Source: JALYRV01 sp040902895 (GTDB taxonomy: Bacteria > Acidobacteriota > Vicinamibacteria > Vicinamibacterales > SCN-69-37). Taken from it: a DNA stretch of 64,000 bases. Positions 40,317-49,202 of this stretch are shown here, piece by piece. The stretch's first letter is position 1. Each line of letters opens with the position of its first letter. The notes beneath the pieces are model-generated. The model did not search any database. It saw nothing but the letters and a program-made list of their open reading frames with translations, and was not told the DNA's origin. Where the stretch lies: assembly GCA_040902895.1 (NCBI GenBank), contig JBBDWL010000049.1, forward strand, positions 1 to 64,000. The letters are read 5' to 3'. The position numbers were made by a program, and so were the translations under genes.

Positions 40317-41564
40317 CTACACTCCCGACAGCTTGTGGCCGAGCTTGTCTTTCTTGGTCTTGAGGTAGCGCTTGGTGAACTCTGAGGCTGGAATCTCGAG
40401 CGGGAGCGTCTCGGCCACGGCCAGTCCGTAGCCTTCGAGGCCCACAAACTTGCGCGGATTGTTGGTGAGCAGGCGCATCGTGCGGACGCCCAGGTCGCGC
40501 AAAATCTGCGCCCCGATGCCGTAATCGCGTTGATCGGCCTTGAACCCCAGGCGCTCGTTCGCTTCGACGGTGTCAAAGCCCTGGTCCTGCAACTCGTAGG
40601 CGCGAATCTTGTTGGCGAGGCCGATCCCCCGCCCTTCCTGATTCAGATACAGCAGCACACCCCGGCCATCTTTGGCGATCTGCTCGATCGCGGCATCGAG
40701 CTGCGGGCCGCAGTCGCAGCGCAGCGAGTGGAAGACATCGCCGGTCAGGCACTTCGAGTGGACGCGCACCATCACGCGCTCGCCGTCGCCGATGTCGCCG
40801 CGCACGAGCGCGATGTGTGTTTCGTGGTCGATGAGACTCTCGTAGGCCGCGACCGTGAACGCGCCGTGTTCGGTCGGCAGCGTCGCCGTCGCGACGCGGC
40901 GCACGAGCCCTTCCGTGCGCATGCGATAGCGGATCAGATCCGCAATGGTGACGAGCAGCAGCTTGTGCCGCTTCGCGAACTTCAGCAGATCGGGCACGCG
41001 CGCCATCGAGCCGTCGCGGTTCATGATTTCGCAGATCACGCCGGCAGGATACAGACCCGCAATGCGCGCGAGATCGACCGCCGCTTCGGTCTGGCCCGCG
41101 CGCACGAGCACGCCGCCCGGACGCGCGCGCAGCGGAAACATGTGGCCGGGACGCGCGAGGTCAGACGGCTGCGTCTTCGGATCGATCGCCGCAAGCACGG
41201 TCGCCGCGCGATCCGCCGCAGAGATGCCGGTGCTCGTCGCGGCTTTGGCTTCGATCGACACCGTGAAGGCGGTCTCGAAGCGCGCGGTATTCTGCGGCAC
41301 CATCAGCGGCAGGTCGAGCTGCTCGAGCCGCTCGGCCGTCAACGGCATGCAGATCAGGCCGCGGCCATGCGTGGCCATGAAGTTGATCGCGTCAGGCGTG
41401 ATCTTGTCGGCCGCGATCGTGAGATCGCCCTCGTTCTCCCGATCCTCATCGTCGACCACGATCACCATGCGGCCGTCGCGCACGGCATCGATCGCCGCCT
41501 CAATGGAGGCGAACGGCCCCGTGGTGGCCCCTTTAGCGAGCTTGATGGATCGCCTGGACGACAT
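40317..41564 (-). CDS. ribAB: Bifunctional DHBP synthase / GTP cyclohydrolase II
   Basis: Makes both riboflavin precursors: 3,4-dihydroxy-2-butanone 4-phosphate from ribulose 5-phosphate, and the pyrimidine from GTP. About 415 residues. RibB part: VIVVDDEDRENEGDLTIAAD, FMATHGRGLIC, TSTGISAADRAATV, GHMFPLRA and GLYPAGVICEIMNRDG. RibA part from about 210: the zinc motif CLTGDVFHSLRCDCGPQL, YLNQEGRGIGL and RDYGIGAQILRDLG. I chose ATG 41564; a TTG at 41573 is also in frame. The start lies within the end of ribE. Confidence 0.95.
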   Translation of the reverse strand: MSSRRSIKLAKGATTGPFASIEAAIDAVRDGRMVIVVDDEDRENEGDLTIAADKITPDAINFMATHGRGLICMPLTAERLEQLDLPLMVPQNTARFETAFTVSIEAKAATSTGISAADRAATVLAAIDPKTQPSDLARPGHMFPLRARPGGVLVRAGQTEAAVDLARIAGLYPAGVICEIMNRDGSMARVPDLLKFAKRHKLLLVTIADLIRYRMRTEGLVRRVATATLPTEHGAFTVAAYESLIDHETHIALVRGDIGDGERVMVRVHSKCLTGDVFHSLRCDCGPQLDAAIEQIAKDGRGVLLYLNQEGRGIGLANKIRAYELQDQGFDTVEANERLGFKADQRDYGIGAQILRDLGVRTMRLLTNNPRKFVGLEGYGLAVAETLPLEIPASEFTKRYLKTKKDKLGHKLSGV

Positions 41565-42123
41565 ACTTTCCAATTATGTCGCATTCGACGTTGACGCCGT
41601 CGCCCGGGCGGAGCGCGGCGAGATTCGTGTGTGCAATTGTGTGCGGAACGATTTGGAACCCCGCATGCGAGCCGTGGAGCCGCGCGATCGTCAGGGCAAT
41701 ACCGTCGACCGCAAGCGAGCCCTTGATGACGAGAAACGGCGCCAGATCCGGCGGCACATCGATCGTCAGCCAGTGATGATCCCCCTCGGGGGCAAAGACG
41801 GTTATCTCGCCCACGCCATCGACATGACCCAGCACGATGTGGCCGCCGAACCGGCCGTTCGCCGCGAGGGCGCGCTCGAGATTCACGCGCATGCCGGCGA
41901 TCAGACGGCCGAGCGTGGTGACCTCGATCGTCGCGGGAGAGACGTCTGCGAAGAATCGATCACCGGCGGGATCCACCGCAGTGAGACAGACGCCGTTGAC
42001 CGAGATGCTCTCGCCCGCCCGCAGCTCGGCGGCGAGGCGCGTGCCGATGCCGAGACGCACGCCGCCGCCGGATCGATCGGCGCTGAGCACGTCGCCGACA
42101 TCTTCAATCAGTCCGGTAAACAT
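41533..42123 (-). CDS. ribE: Riboflavin synthase alpha subunit
   Basis: Dismutates two 6,7-dimethyl-8-ribityllumazines to riboflavin. 196 residues from ATG 42123 beginning MFTGLIEDVG. Two lumazine-binding repeats are seen: ESISVNGVCLTAV with GRFGGHIVLGHVDG, and SLAVDGIALTIA with HTIAHTNLAALRPGD. The 20-bp overlap with ribD and overlap with ribAB give a compact rib operon. ribH is not in the window. Confidence 0.95.
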   Translation of the reverse strand: MFTGLIEDVGDVLSADRSGGGVRLGIGTRLAAELRAGESISVNGVCLTAVDPAGDRFFADVSPATIEVTTLGRLIAGMRVNLERALAANGRFGGHIVLGHVDGVGEITVFAPEGDHHWLTIDVPPDLAPFLVIKGSLAVDGIALTIARLHGSHAGFQIVPHTIAHTNLAALRPGDGVNVECDIIGKYVVQAIHQAR

Positions 42124-43207
42124 CAGCCTCCAGAAGCGTATCCTGCCCGGCGTGCGTGATGCTCGCCTGCGCGAGCGCGCTCTCGAGGCCCGCCAGTCGC
42201 GGTGCGCGCACGCCATCGCCGAGACCACGCGGCACGACGATGGTCTGCAGACGATCCACGAGCCCTGCTTCGGCGAACGCATCCTGCAGCGCCGGACCAC
42301 CCTCGACGAGCAGTGACGTGACGTCCATCCCGGCAAGCTCCCGCAGCGCAGCGCCAAGATCGCGCGTGGGCGGCGCAATGACGCGCACGCCCCGCCGCCG
42401 CAAGTCGTCCGCAGCTGCGGGATTGGCGGCCGTCGCGGCGGCCGTCGCAAACACCAGGACGGGCCCAATATCGAGCGTCCCGTACAGTCTGCGATCGCCA
42501 CTGCAGCGCAGGCGCCAGTCGAATACGACGCGCATCAGCGGGCGCTCGCGAAACGCGCCGCGCGGCGTCAGCAGCGGATCGTCGGCGACGAGCGTGCCCG
42601 CGCCAATCGCGATTGCATCAACCTCCGCGCGCTGGCGATGCATCAGGCGGTCCATCGCGTCACTTGTCAGCTTCACACGAGCACCGGGAGCGCCGACGAA
42701 GCCATCGATCGTGTGCGCGATCTTGATCGTGACGTGCGGACGGTTCTTCGTGATCCAGGTCAGAAACGGCGCATTCGCCCGCGCGGCGTCATCGGCGAGC
42801 AATCCGACGTCGACCGTGATCCCGTGTGCGCGAAGCAGCTGGATGCCCGCTCCAGCCACGCGCGGGTTCGGATCCGTCGTCGCAATCACCACGCGCGCGA
42901 TGCCCGCGGCGGCCACCTGCGGCGCGCAGGCCGGCGTCCGCCCGCGATGCACGCACGGCTCGAGCGTGCAGTACAAGGTCGCGCCCTCGGCGGCGGCGGC
43001 GGCGTCGGCCAGGGCGTTGATCTCGGCGTGCGCCAACCCGGCCTTCACATGCGCGCCCTGTCCGACGACCACGCCGTCGCGCGAGACGATCACCGCGCCG
43101 ACGATCGGATTTGGCGACGTGCGGCCGCGGCCGCGTTCCGCGATGAACAGCGCGCGCCGCATGAACGCGCGGTCTCGGTCGCTGAAGGCATTCGACCCGG
43201 TCACCAC
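42104..43207 (-). CDS. ribD: Riboflavin deaminase/reductase RibD
   Basis: Second and third steps of riboflavin synthesis. 367 residues. Deaminase domain (about 10-150): zinc motif HAEINAL and PCVHRGRTPAC. Reductase domain (about 155-367): VTIKIAHTIDGFVG, VDAIAIGAGTLVADDPLLT, SLLVEGGPALQDAF. Follows ftsY with a small overlap. I saw no FMN riboswitch before it, as expected for an internal operon gene. Confidence 0.95.
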   Translation of the reverse strand: MVTGSNAFSDRDRAFMRRALFIAERGRGRTSPNPIVGAVIVSRDGVVVGQGAHVKAGLAHAEINALADAAAAAEGATLYCTLEPCVHRGRTPACAPQVAAAGIARVVIATTDPNPRVAGAGIQLLRAHGITVDVGLLADDAARANAPFLTWITKNRPHVTIKIAHTIDGFVGAPGARVKLTSDAMDRLMHRQRAEVDAIAIGAGTLVADDPLLTPRGAFRERPLMRVVFDWRLRCSGDRRLYGTLDIGPVLVFATAAATAANPAAADDLRRRGVRVIAPPTRDLGAALRELAGMDVTSLLVEGGPALQDAFAEAGLVDRLQTIVVPRGLGDGVRAPRLAGLESALAQASITHAGQDTLLEADVYRTD

Positions 43208-44121
43208 GTTGCTTCGAAGAGCGCGTTGACGTAATCGTCGGGACTGAACGGCACGAGATCGTCGATGCCTTCGCCGACGCCCACGAAGCGAATCGGCAGC
43301 TGCAGATCGTGCGCGATGGCCACGGCGACGCCCCCCTTTGCGGTGCCATCCAGCTTGGTCAGCACGACCGCCGTCACGCCGGCCGCCTGCATGAACTCGC
43401 GCGCCTGCACGATGCCGTTTTGGCCGACTGTCGCATCGAGCACGAGCAGCACTTCATGCGGCGCGCCCGGCACCTCGCGCGCGGCCACGCGGCGAATCTT
43501 GTCGAGCTCGGCCATCAGGTTCACGCGCGTGTGCAGCCGTCCCGCCGTGTCGACCAGCAGCACGCCACGTCCGCGCGCCCTGGCCGCCGTCGCGGCGTCG
43601 TAGACCACCGCGGCCGGATCCGATCCAGCTTTGGCGCGAATGAAATCCACGCCCGCGCGCGTCGCCCAGATCTCGAGCTGCTCCACCGCGGCCGCACGAA
43701 ACGTGTCAGCGGCGCAAATAATCGGGGACTGTCCCTGGTGTTTACAATAGGCCGCCAGTTTGCCAACCGTGGTTGTCTTGCCGGTGCCGTTCACGCCGAC
43801 CACCAGGATGACGTGCGGAGGGCCGCCCATCGGCGGCGTCGTCGCCGCCGTTTCGAGCACGCGGCGGATCTCGGCCTTGACCTTGTCGCGCAGCGGCGCA
43901 TCGGATCGATTCGCCCTGACCGCGGCGACAATGGCGTCTGTCGCGGCCACGCCCACATCGGCGCCGATGAGCAGCTCCTCGAGCGCATCGAGCGTCTCGA
44001 CATCAACCGGCCGCGATCGGTTCGCCGGCGCGTCCGCTCTTTGCGCAATCGCATCGAACCGTTCGAGAAACTGCTGCGTGGTTTTCGAAAGACTGTCGCG
44101 GATGCGATCGAAGACGCTCAT
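43201..44121 (-). CDS. ftsY: SRP receptor GTPase FtsY
   Basis: Membrane-associated receptor of the signal recognition particle. 306 residues, only the NG domain, without the long acidic N-terminus of E. coli. Motifs: LLIGADVGVAATDAIV, P-loop VVGVNGTGKTTTVGKLA, ADTFRAAAVEQLEIW, VDTAGRLHTRVNLM, TKLDGTAKGGVAVAI. The stretch between KLA and DTFR is read from a REP-like sequence at about 43717-43742 but has the normal length. Unlike most genomes, ffh is 3.5 kb away. Confidence 0.95.
   Translation of the reverse strand: MSVFDRIRDSLSKTTQQFLERFDAIAQRADAPANRSRPVDVETLDALEELLIGADVGVAATDAIVAAVRANRSDAPLRDKVKAEIRRVLETAATTPPMGGPPHVILVVGVNGTGKTTTVGKLAAYCKHQGQSPIICAADTFRAAAVEQLEIWATRAGVDFIRAKAGSDPAAVVYDAATAARARGRGVLLVDTAGRLHTRVNLMAELDKIRRVAAREVPGAPHEVLLVLDATVGQNGIVQAREFMQAAGVTAVVLTKLDGTAKGGVAVAIAHDLQLPIRFVGVGEGIDDLVPFSPDDYVNALFEATW
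43717..43742. repeat. REP-like sequence within ftsY
   Basis: AATAATCGGGGACTGTCCCT within ftsY has a GGGGACTGTCCC palindromic core and resembles the GGGACTG core at 20308-20330. It replaces rather than lengthens the usual FtsY residues, so it may be coincidence. Confidence 0.35.
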
Positions 44122-45122
44122 CGATCGTTCTCGTGGCGCTGCCGGCGCACCATCAGCTCTTCGAGCGCTTCCGCCGGCGTGCGGCGGCCGGCCATCACGT
44201 CGGCCATCTGACAGGCGATTGGCAGTTCGACGCCATGCTTGTCGCCCAGCGCGAGCGCGGCCGTCGTGGTGCGCACGCCTTCGGCCACCATCTTCATGTG
44301 CGCAAGCACGTCGCCGATCGCGCGGCCGCGTCCGAGCTCGATGCCGACATGGCGGTTGCGGCTCAGCGCTCCGGTGCAGGTGAGCACGAGATCGCCCAGG
44401 CCGCTCAGCCCCGCCAGCGTCTCGCGCCGTCCACCGGCCGCGACCGACAGCCGCGACATCTCGGCAAGACCCCGCGTGATGAGGCCGGCCAGTGCGTTGT
44501 GCCCGAGGCCGATGCCCTCGACCACGCCCGCGGCAATCGCAATGACGTTCTTCAACGCCCCGCCCAGCTCCACGCCAATCACATCGTCGCTGCCATAGAG
44601 CCGCAGGTATTTACCGCGGAACTCGTGCAGTACCGCCGTGACCGCGTCCGTGTCGGACGATGCGGCCACGATCGCCGTGGGCTGGCGGCGCGCAACTTCG
44701 ACGGCGAAGCTCGGGCCCGAGAGCGCGACGACAGAACGGCCGGCGAGCTCCTCCGAGAGGACTTCGGTCATGCGGCAGAGACGCCCTTCCTCGAGACCTT
44801 TCGTGGCGCTGACCGCGATGGCGCGCGCCGGCACATGCGCGGCGGCAGACCTGGCGACGTAACGCAGGCCGTGGGAAGGCACGGCGAACACCGCGAACCG
44901 CGCGCCCGATGCCACATCGAAGTCGGCCGTCGGCTCGACCAGGGCCGGCAGCTCCACGCCGGGCAGATAGATGTCGTTGACGCGGCTGCTGCGCAGGCGT
45001 GCGACCAGCTCTGGATCGCGTCCCCAGAGATGCACGCGATGTCCGTTGTTCGCAAGATGGACGGCGAGCGCCGTGCCCCAGCTGCCGGCGCCGAAGACGA
45101 TCGAGGATGCGGGGTCGGTCAC
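44118..45122 (-). CDS. gpsA: Glycerol-3-phosphate dehydrogenase (NAD(P)+)
   Basis: Makes sn-glycerol 3-phosphate for phospholipids. 334 residues from GTG 45122, overlapping the plsY stop (GTGA). Motifs: FGAGSWGTALAVHLANNGH, PSHGLRYVA, SATKGLE, ALSGPSFAVEVA, GALKNVIAIAAGV and GLSGLGDLVLTCTG. Coupled with plsY, which consumes its product. Confidence 0.95.
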   Translation of the reverse strand: MTDPASSIVFGAGSWGTALAVHLANNGHRVHLWGRDPELVARLRSSRVNDIYLPGVELPALVEPTADFDVASGARFAVFAVPSHGLRYVARSAAAHVPARAIAVSATKGLEEGRLCRMTEVLSEELAGRSVVALSGPSFAVEVARRQPTAIVAASSDTDAVTAVLHEFRGKYLRLYGSDDVIGVELGGALKNVIAIAAGVVEGIGLGHNALAGLITRGLAEMSRLSVAAGGRRETLAGLSGLGDLVLTCTGALSRNRHVGIELGRGRAIGDVLAHMKMVAEGVRTTTAALALGDKHGVELPIACQMADVMAGRRTPAEALEELMVRRQRHENDR

Positions 45123-45712
45123 GCCTTCTGTCCTATGCGGCGTTCGGTGCCCGACGCGAGTCGCGCGATGTTGGTGCGATGGCGGAACAGGATCAGCGCC
45201 GCGACGCCCGCGGCCGACACGGTGACGGGGATGTCCGCCTCGGTCAGCATCGTGACGATGGGAAGGAGGCCGGTCGATACGATGGATCCCAGCGAGATGT
45301 AGCCCGACACCCAGACCGTGACGGCGAAAATCGATACGCAGATCGCCGCGGCCAGCGGCGCGAGCATCGTGAATGCGCCGCACGCCACCGCGACACCTTT
45401 GCCGCCGTGCAGCTTGAGCCAGAAGGGATACACGTGGCCGAGGATTGCCGCGCCGGCGGCAGCGGACTGGATGCCGATGTCGGCGCCCATGGCGCGCGCG
45501 AACCAGACGGCGCACGCCCCCTTCGCGATGTCGAGCACGACCACCGCAAGCGCGATGTGCGCGCGCGTCGTGCGGAGCACGTTGGCGGCACCCACGTTGC
45601 GGCTGCCGGCGACGCGCACGTCAACACCCGCGAGCGCGCGCGGCACGAGAAAGGCGAACGGAATCGCCCCGATGAAATACGCCGACAGCACGAGGGCCCA
45701 GTCGAGAAGCAT
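45119..45712 (-). CDS. plsY: Glycerol-3-phosphate acyltransferase PlsY
   Basis: Inner-membrane enzyme that acylates glycerol 3-phosphate from acyl phosphate. 197 residues, about five membrane helices. Family motifs: YFIGAIPFAFLV, GSRNVGAANVLR, LDIAKGACAVW, LGHVYPFWLKLHGGKGVAVA. ATG 45712; the frame open to 45826 enters the thpR remnant. The ATG follows the remnant of thpR. Confidence 0.95.
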   Translation of the reverse strand: MLLDWALVLSAYFIGAIPFAFLVPRALAGVDVRVAGSRNVGAANVLRTTRAHIALAVVVLDIAKGACAVWFARAMGADIGIQSAAAGAAILGHVYPFWLKLHGGKGVAVACGAFTMLAPLAAAICVSIFAVTVWVSGYISLGSIVSTGLLPIVTMLTEADIPVTVSAAGVAALILFRHRTNIARLASGTERRIGQKA

Positions 45713-45878
45713 CGCTACGAGTGTAGTCCCGCGTGAGTGCGGCCCGCGCCTGGGCCGTGTATTCGGGTCCCGCCGGCAGCGTCCGGCTGCTGAACAGGGT
45801 GACGGCGCCGGCGTCGAAGGCCACATTTCGCGCGGTCGCGGGCCCGCGCCAGCGTGAGATGCGGCGGGCGCAGGCTCA
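45713..45878 (-). pseudogene. thpR: Remnant of RNA 2',3'-cyclic phosphodiesterase (thpR)
   Basis: Directly after the cinA stop, one minus-strand frame reads SLRPPHLTLARARDRAK, matching the second HxTL catalytic motif of ThpR/LigT. A second frame reads VAFDAGAVTLFSSRTLPAGP and EYTAQARAALT, matching the ThpR C-terminus. The two pieces lie in different frames, and the first two thirds of the gene are missing. thpR often neighbours cinA, so this looks like a deleted and frameshifted relic. Confidence 0.65.
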
Positions 45879-47162
45879 CAGATCCAGAATGAGGCGCCGC
45901 ACGGCCTCGAGCGCCGCCTGCACCGACTGCGCGCGCACCAGCGCGCGATCCCCGATGAATCGGAACGTGCGCACGCGCTCGCGGCCGAGTCCTGTCGCCG
46001 CGATCACGACGGTGCCCACCGGCTTCGCGTCGCTGCCGCCGGATGGACCGGCGATCCCCGTGACCGCCACCGCAACGTCGGCTGCGAGCCGCGCGCGCGC
46101 GCCATCGGCCATCGCCCGGGCCACCGGTTCGCTCACGGCGCCGTGTCGCTCGATCAACGCCGCCGGCACATCGAGCACAGAGACTTTGACCCCGTCGTCG
46201 TAGGCGACGATGCCGCCGCGGACGTAGGCCGAGCTTCCCGCGACATCGGTCAGCCGCGCGGCCACCATACCGGCCGTGCAGGATTCGGCCGCGGCAATCC
46301 AGAGGCCGCGCCCCGCGAGCAGCGCGCCGACGACGTCCTCGAGGCTGTCACCGCGCGATGTAAAGCATGCGGGCGCCAGCGCGGCCTCGAGGCGCGCCGC
46401 AAGCGCGGCCAGCGCGCGATCGGCCGCCTCGCGGTCCGCCAGCCGGCAACTGAGGTGCAGCTCCACGAGTCCCGGCGACGCCAGAATCGTCGTCTCGATA
46501 GGCGGCGTCGCCGTGTCGAACGGCAGATAAATCGGCGCCGCGACTTCGTCGACCGCCGACTCGCCTCGCCCGCTGACCTTCAAGACCCGGCGCGCCAAAG
46601 GCGTTCCGGGCGAGCGAACCGTCAGCGTACCGATCATCAGCGCGTCGAGCATCGGCAGAAGCTCGCGCGGCGGTCCCGGAAGCGCGGCAATCGTCACATC
46701 GCGCCGTTCCAGCAGCAGGCCGGGCGCGCTGCCCTGATCGTTCGCCAGCGGCCGCGCGCCCTCGGGCAGCATCGCCTGCCGGCGGTTGATCGCGGGCATC
46801 GGCACGCCGCGCGCGGCGAATCGCGCTTCGAGCCACGCGATGATCGCAGGATCTTCGAGCAGCTCGACGCCCGCAAACGCCGCAATCGCATCGCGCGTCA
46901 GGTCGTCGGCCGTCGGGCCGAGTCCGCCGCAGATGATCACCAGATCCGCGCGGGCCGCCCCGTCGCCGATCGCGCGGGTGATGTCGGCGATGTTGTCGCC
47001 CGCCACGGCCTTATAGCGAAGGCGAATGCCCGCGGCCTCGAGACGTGCGGTGATGGCGAGCGAGTTGCTGTCGCTGCGAAACGGCGTGAGGAGCTCCGAT
47101 CCCACCGCAACGATCGCGGCGGTCGACAGCGGCGGCAGGTGCAGATCGTCGCTTGCTGGCAT
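45876..47162 (-). CDS. cinA: CinA family nicotinamide-nucleotide amidohydrolase
   Basis: 428 residues with two domains. The N-terminal COG1058/MoCF domain (about 15-180) has VGSELLTPFRSDSNSLAIT, VIICGGLGPTADDLTRDA and LPGPPRELLPML and may act as ADP-ribose pyrophosphatase. The C-terminal PncC domain (about 275-428) has AAESCTAGMVAARLTDVAGS, VRGGIVAYDD and VTGIAGPSGGSDAKPVGTV and deamidates NMN for NAD recycling. ATG 47162, two bases after pgpA. Confidence 0.94.
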   Translation of the reverse strand: MPASDDLHLPPLSTAAIVAVGSELLTPFRSDSNSLAITARLEAAGIRLRYKAVAGDNIADITRAIGDGAARADLVIICGGLGPTADDLTRDAIAAFAGVELLEDPAIIAWLEARFAARGVPMPAINRRQAMLPEGARPLANDQGSAPGLLLERRDVTIAALPGPPRELLPMLDALMIGTLTVRSPGTPLARRVLKVSGRGESAVDEVAAPIYLPFDTATPPIETTILASPGLVELHLSCRLADREAADRALAALAARLEAALAPACFTSRGDSLEDVVGALLAGRGLWIAAAESCTAGMVAARLTDVAGSSAYVRGGIVAYDDGVKVSVLDVPAALIERHGAVSEPVARAMADGARARLAADVAVAVTGIAGPSGGSDAKPVGTVVIAATGLGRERVRTFRFIGDRALVRAQSVQAALEAVRRLILDL

Positions 47163-47164
47163 TC

Positions 47165-47629
47165 CTACGTGAGCCATCCGGGACCGTACCAGACGGCCAG
47201 CCACATCACGATGTTGCCGTACACCGCCGCCATCGCGTCGTCGGCCATCACGCCGACCCCGCCGTGCAGCGATTCCATCTGACGCGCCGGCCATGGCTTG
47301 ACGACGTCGAGTACGCGAAAGACAAGGAATGCGAACAGGGCGCCGGCCCACGTCACCGGCACGAACATCAGCGTGACGAGCATCCCGAGCACTTCGTCGA
47401 TCACGACGGGCGCGGGATCGATGCCGCCGAAGTAGCGTTCGGCGGCATTGCCCGCCCAGGAGCCGATCGCGAAGAGCCCCACGATCACGACGGGCTCGAT
47501 CCACGGGATGCCGGTGGCGCGCAGCAGATAGAACAGCGCGAGGCCCGCGGCCGATCCGAACGTGCCGGGTGCGATCGGCGTGTAGCCGATGTAGCCGACT
47601 GTGGCGATGAAGACGGCCGCGCGCGTCAT
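47165..47629 (-). CDS. pgpA: Phosphatidylglycerophosphatase A
   Basis: Dephosphorylates phosphatidylglycerophosphate to phosphatidylglycerol; inner membrane. 154 residues, about four helices. Motifs: PIAPGTFGSAAGL, DPAPVVIDEVLGML and FLVFRVLDVVKPWPARQME. ATG 47629 overlaps the RDD gene stop (ATGA). Its neighbours gpsA and plsY are also phospholipid genes. Confidence 0.93.
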   Translation of the reverse strand: MTRAAVFIATVGYIGYTPIAPGTFGSAAGLALFYLLRATGIPWIEPVVIVGLFAIGSWAGNAAERYFGGIDPAPVVIDEVLGMLVTLMFVPVTWAGALFAFLVFRVLDVVKPWPARQMESLHGGVGVMADDAMAAVYGNIVMWLAVWYGPGWLT

Positions 47630-48444
47630 GCGCGCACGACGCGCGTGCCGGCGAGGCGATCGTGCAGCGCGCGGTGATCGCGGGGGCCGACGAAGGCGGG
47701 AATGAAGCCGAGGCCGGCCGGCAGCAGCGACACAAGGTATCCGGCCGTCCGCAGCACCGCCCTCCCGAATGTGACGCGATCGTACGCATCCGGCGCGGCT
47801 GCCGAGACGATGCGGATGCCGGCGGCCATCTTGCCGATGGTCTGCCCAGTGGCGGCCGTGAACATCACGAAGTAGCCGCCATTGAGCAGCACAAAGAAAG
47901 CGGCCAGGGGGGCGATTGGCAGCGCGAAGGCGCGCCAATCCACGCCCGCCACGCGGAGCGTGAAATAGAGAACCGCGCTGTCGATCGCCAGGATCAGCAT
48001 CAGATCGATGAGCGCGGCGCCGAAGCGGCGCGCGCCTGACGCGGCGTCACGTGTATCACGTTGTGGTGCGGCGCTGTCGACACTCGTACGCGGCGCCGGC
48101 GCGACGGCACGGGCGGGCGTGTCGCGCGTGCGCGGCACGGGCTCGGGCTCCGCGTCGAATGCGAGGTCAAGGGCCGCGGCGCGCGGCGGGCGGGGCGCCG
48201 CGGGCGGGTCGTGACGGCTGCGCAACTTCGCTGGATCCTGTCCGCCGGCACCGAGGGTGGTCCGGCGAACCGACAGCGGCTGCCGCGGCGCGGCGGGCAC
48301 CGACACGAGCGGCCGATCATCGAACAGCGGCAAATCGCCTGCAGGATCGTCGGGTGGCGGCGCCGCCATCGAGAAGTCGTAGCCGCAGTTGCGGCAGCGC
48401 TCGCCGGCGTCGAAGCTCAGATAGCTGCACTTCGGGCACTTCAT
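47626..48444 (-). CDS. Zinc-ribbon RDD-family membrane protein
   Basis: 272 residues. The N-terminus is a zinc ribbon (MKCPKCSYLSFD, CRNCGYDF); then a long Pro/Arg/Ala-rich linker (about 30-135); then an RDD domain with about three membrane helices (RRFGAALIDLMLILAIDSAV; ATGQTIGKMAAGIRIVSA). RDD proteins are poorly understood; some act as transporters or antiporters. Co-transcribed between a TPR protein and pgpA. Confidence 0.85.
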   Translation of the reverse strand: MKCPKCSYLSFDAGERCRNCGYDFSMAAPPPDDPAGDLPLFDDRPLVSVPAAPRQPLSVRRTTLGAGGQDPAKLRSRHDPPAAPRPPRAAALDLAFDAEPEPVPRTRDTPARAVAPAPRTSVDSAAPQRDTRDAASGARRFGAALIDLMLILAIDSAVLYFTLRVAGVDWRAFALPIAPLAAFFVLLNGGYFVMFTAATGQTIGKMAAGIRIVSAAAPDAYDRVTFGRAVLRTAGYLVSLLPAGLGFIPAFVGPRDHRALHDRLAGTRVVRA

Positions 48445-49184
48445 CGCGCGATGGCCGCGAGCAGCGCCTCCTGGATGTCGATCAGCAGCGCGTCGGCTTC
48501 GCGCCGCGCCGGATCATCGGCAGCAATGACGTCGAGCGCCGCTGCCGCATCGCGCAGCCGGCCGCGGGCCTGCAGGGTGCGCGCCCGCACGAGCGCGGCC
48601 TCGCTCGTCGTGACGATCGGCAGGGCCTGCGCCGGCAGCCGGTCGCTGGCACCGCCTGGCCGCGCCGCATCCCACCAGCCCGGCGCGCCGAATCCAACGA
48701 CGGCCGCGATGGTGGCAAGCCCCGCGATGATGAGCAGCGCCATCCATGGCGTGCGCCGGCCGGTGCCGCGCGCCTCGGTGCGCGGCCGCGCGGCGACGGG
48801 GGTGCGGACGGGCGCCGACGGCGCGGCATGGTCGAGCCGATCGAGCTGCGCGAGCGCCGCCAGCGCGCGGTCGTCAGGTCCGCCGTCGCGGACCGATCGC
48901 GACAGCAGCGTGCGGGCCGCGCCCGTGTCGCCGCGGCCCATGGCCGCGACGCCATCCTGCAGCAGCGTCTCCTGCTCGCGCTGCCGCTCGGCGAGCGCGA
49001 GCCGGGCGCGCTCGATGTAGGCGCGGGCCCGGCGATGGCCGCGGTCGATAAACAGCACGCGCGTCCAGATGTGGATCGCCTCTTCATGCCGGCCGGCGAA
49101 ATAGCGATCGAGGCCGGCAATCAGCAGATCCTCGATCTGCGGACCGGCGGCGGCCTCGTCAGGAATGTCGCGCATCGGAATCAT
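48441..49184 (-). CDS. TPR-like protein with one membrane helix
   Basis: 247 residues from ATG 49184 (an in-frame ATG at 49175 is equally possible). The N-terminal half has TPR-like helices (LIAGLDRYFAGRHEEAIHIW; RARAYIERARLALAERQREQ). One membrane helix at about 147-167 (WMALLIIAGLATIAAVVGFG) is followed by a second helical segment. First gene of the long minus operon that runs to ribAB. It faces ftcD across an 18-bp gap. Confidence 0.75.
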   Translation of the reverse strand: MIPMRDIPDEAAAGPQIEDLLIAGLDRYFAGRHEEAIHIWTRVLFIDRGHRRARAYIERARLALAERQREQETLLQDGVAAMGRGDTGAARTLLSRSVRDGGPDDRALAALAQLDRLDHAAPSAPVRTPVAARPRTEARGTGRRTPWMALLIIAGLATIAAVVGFGAPGWWDAARPGGASDRLPAQALPIVTTSEAALVRARTLQARGRLRDAAAALDVIAADDPARREADALLIDIQEALLAAIAR

Positions 49185-49187
49185 CGA

Positions 49188-49195
49188 ATTATACT
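49188..49195. promoter_or_regulatory. Overlapping divergent -10 boxes for ftcD and the TPR operon
   Basis: ATTATACT reads TATACT on the plus strand (49190-49195), 7 bp before the ftcD ATG, and TATAAT on the minus strand (49193-49188), 3 bp before ATG 49184 or 12 bp before ATG 49175. The boxes share four bases. Both mRNAs would be leaderless or nearly so, and the minus geometry favours ATG 49175. Confidence 0.6.
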
Positions 49196-49202
49196 TTCGC
49201 GC

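Noticed and set aside
41574..43300. FMN riboswitch near the rib genes
   Set aside because: ribD, ribE and ribAB overlap each other and follow ftsY directly; there is no leader long enough and no conserved element was seen.
48051..49202. Long plus-strand frame in front of ftcD
   Set aside because: It is the antisense shadow of the RDD and TPR genes: arginine-rich, no family motifs. ftcD proper begins at ATG 49203.
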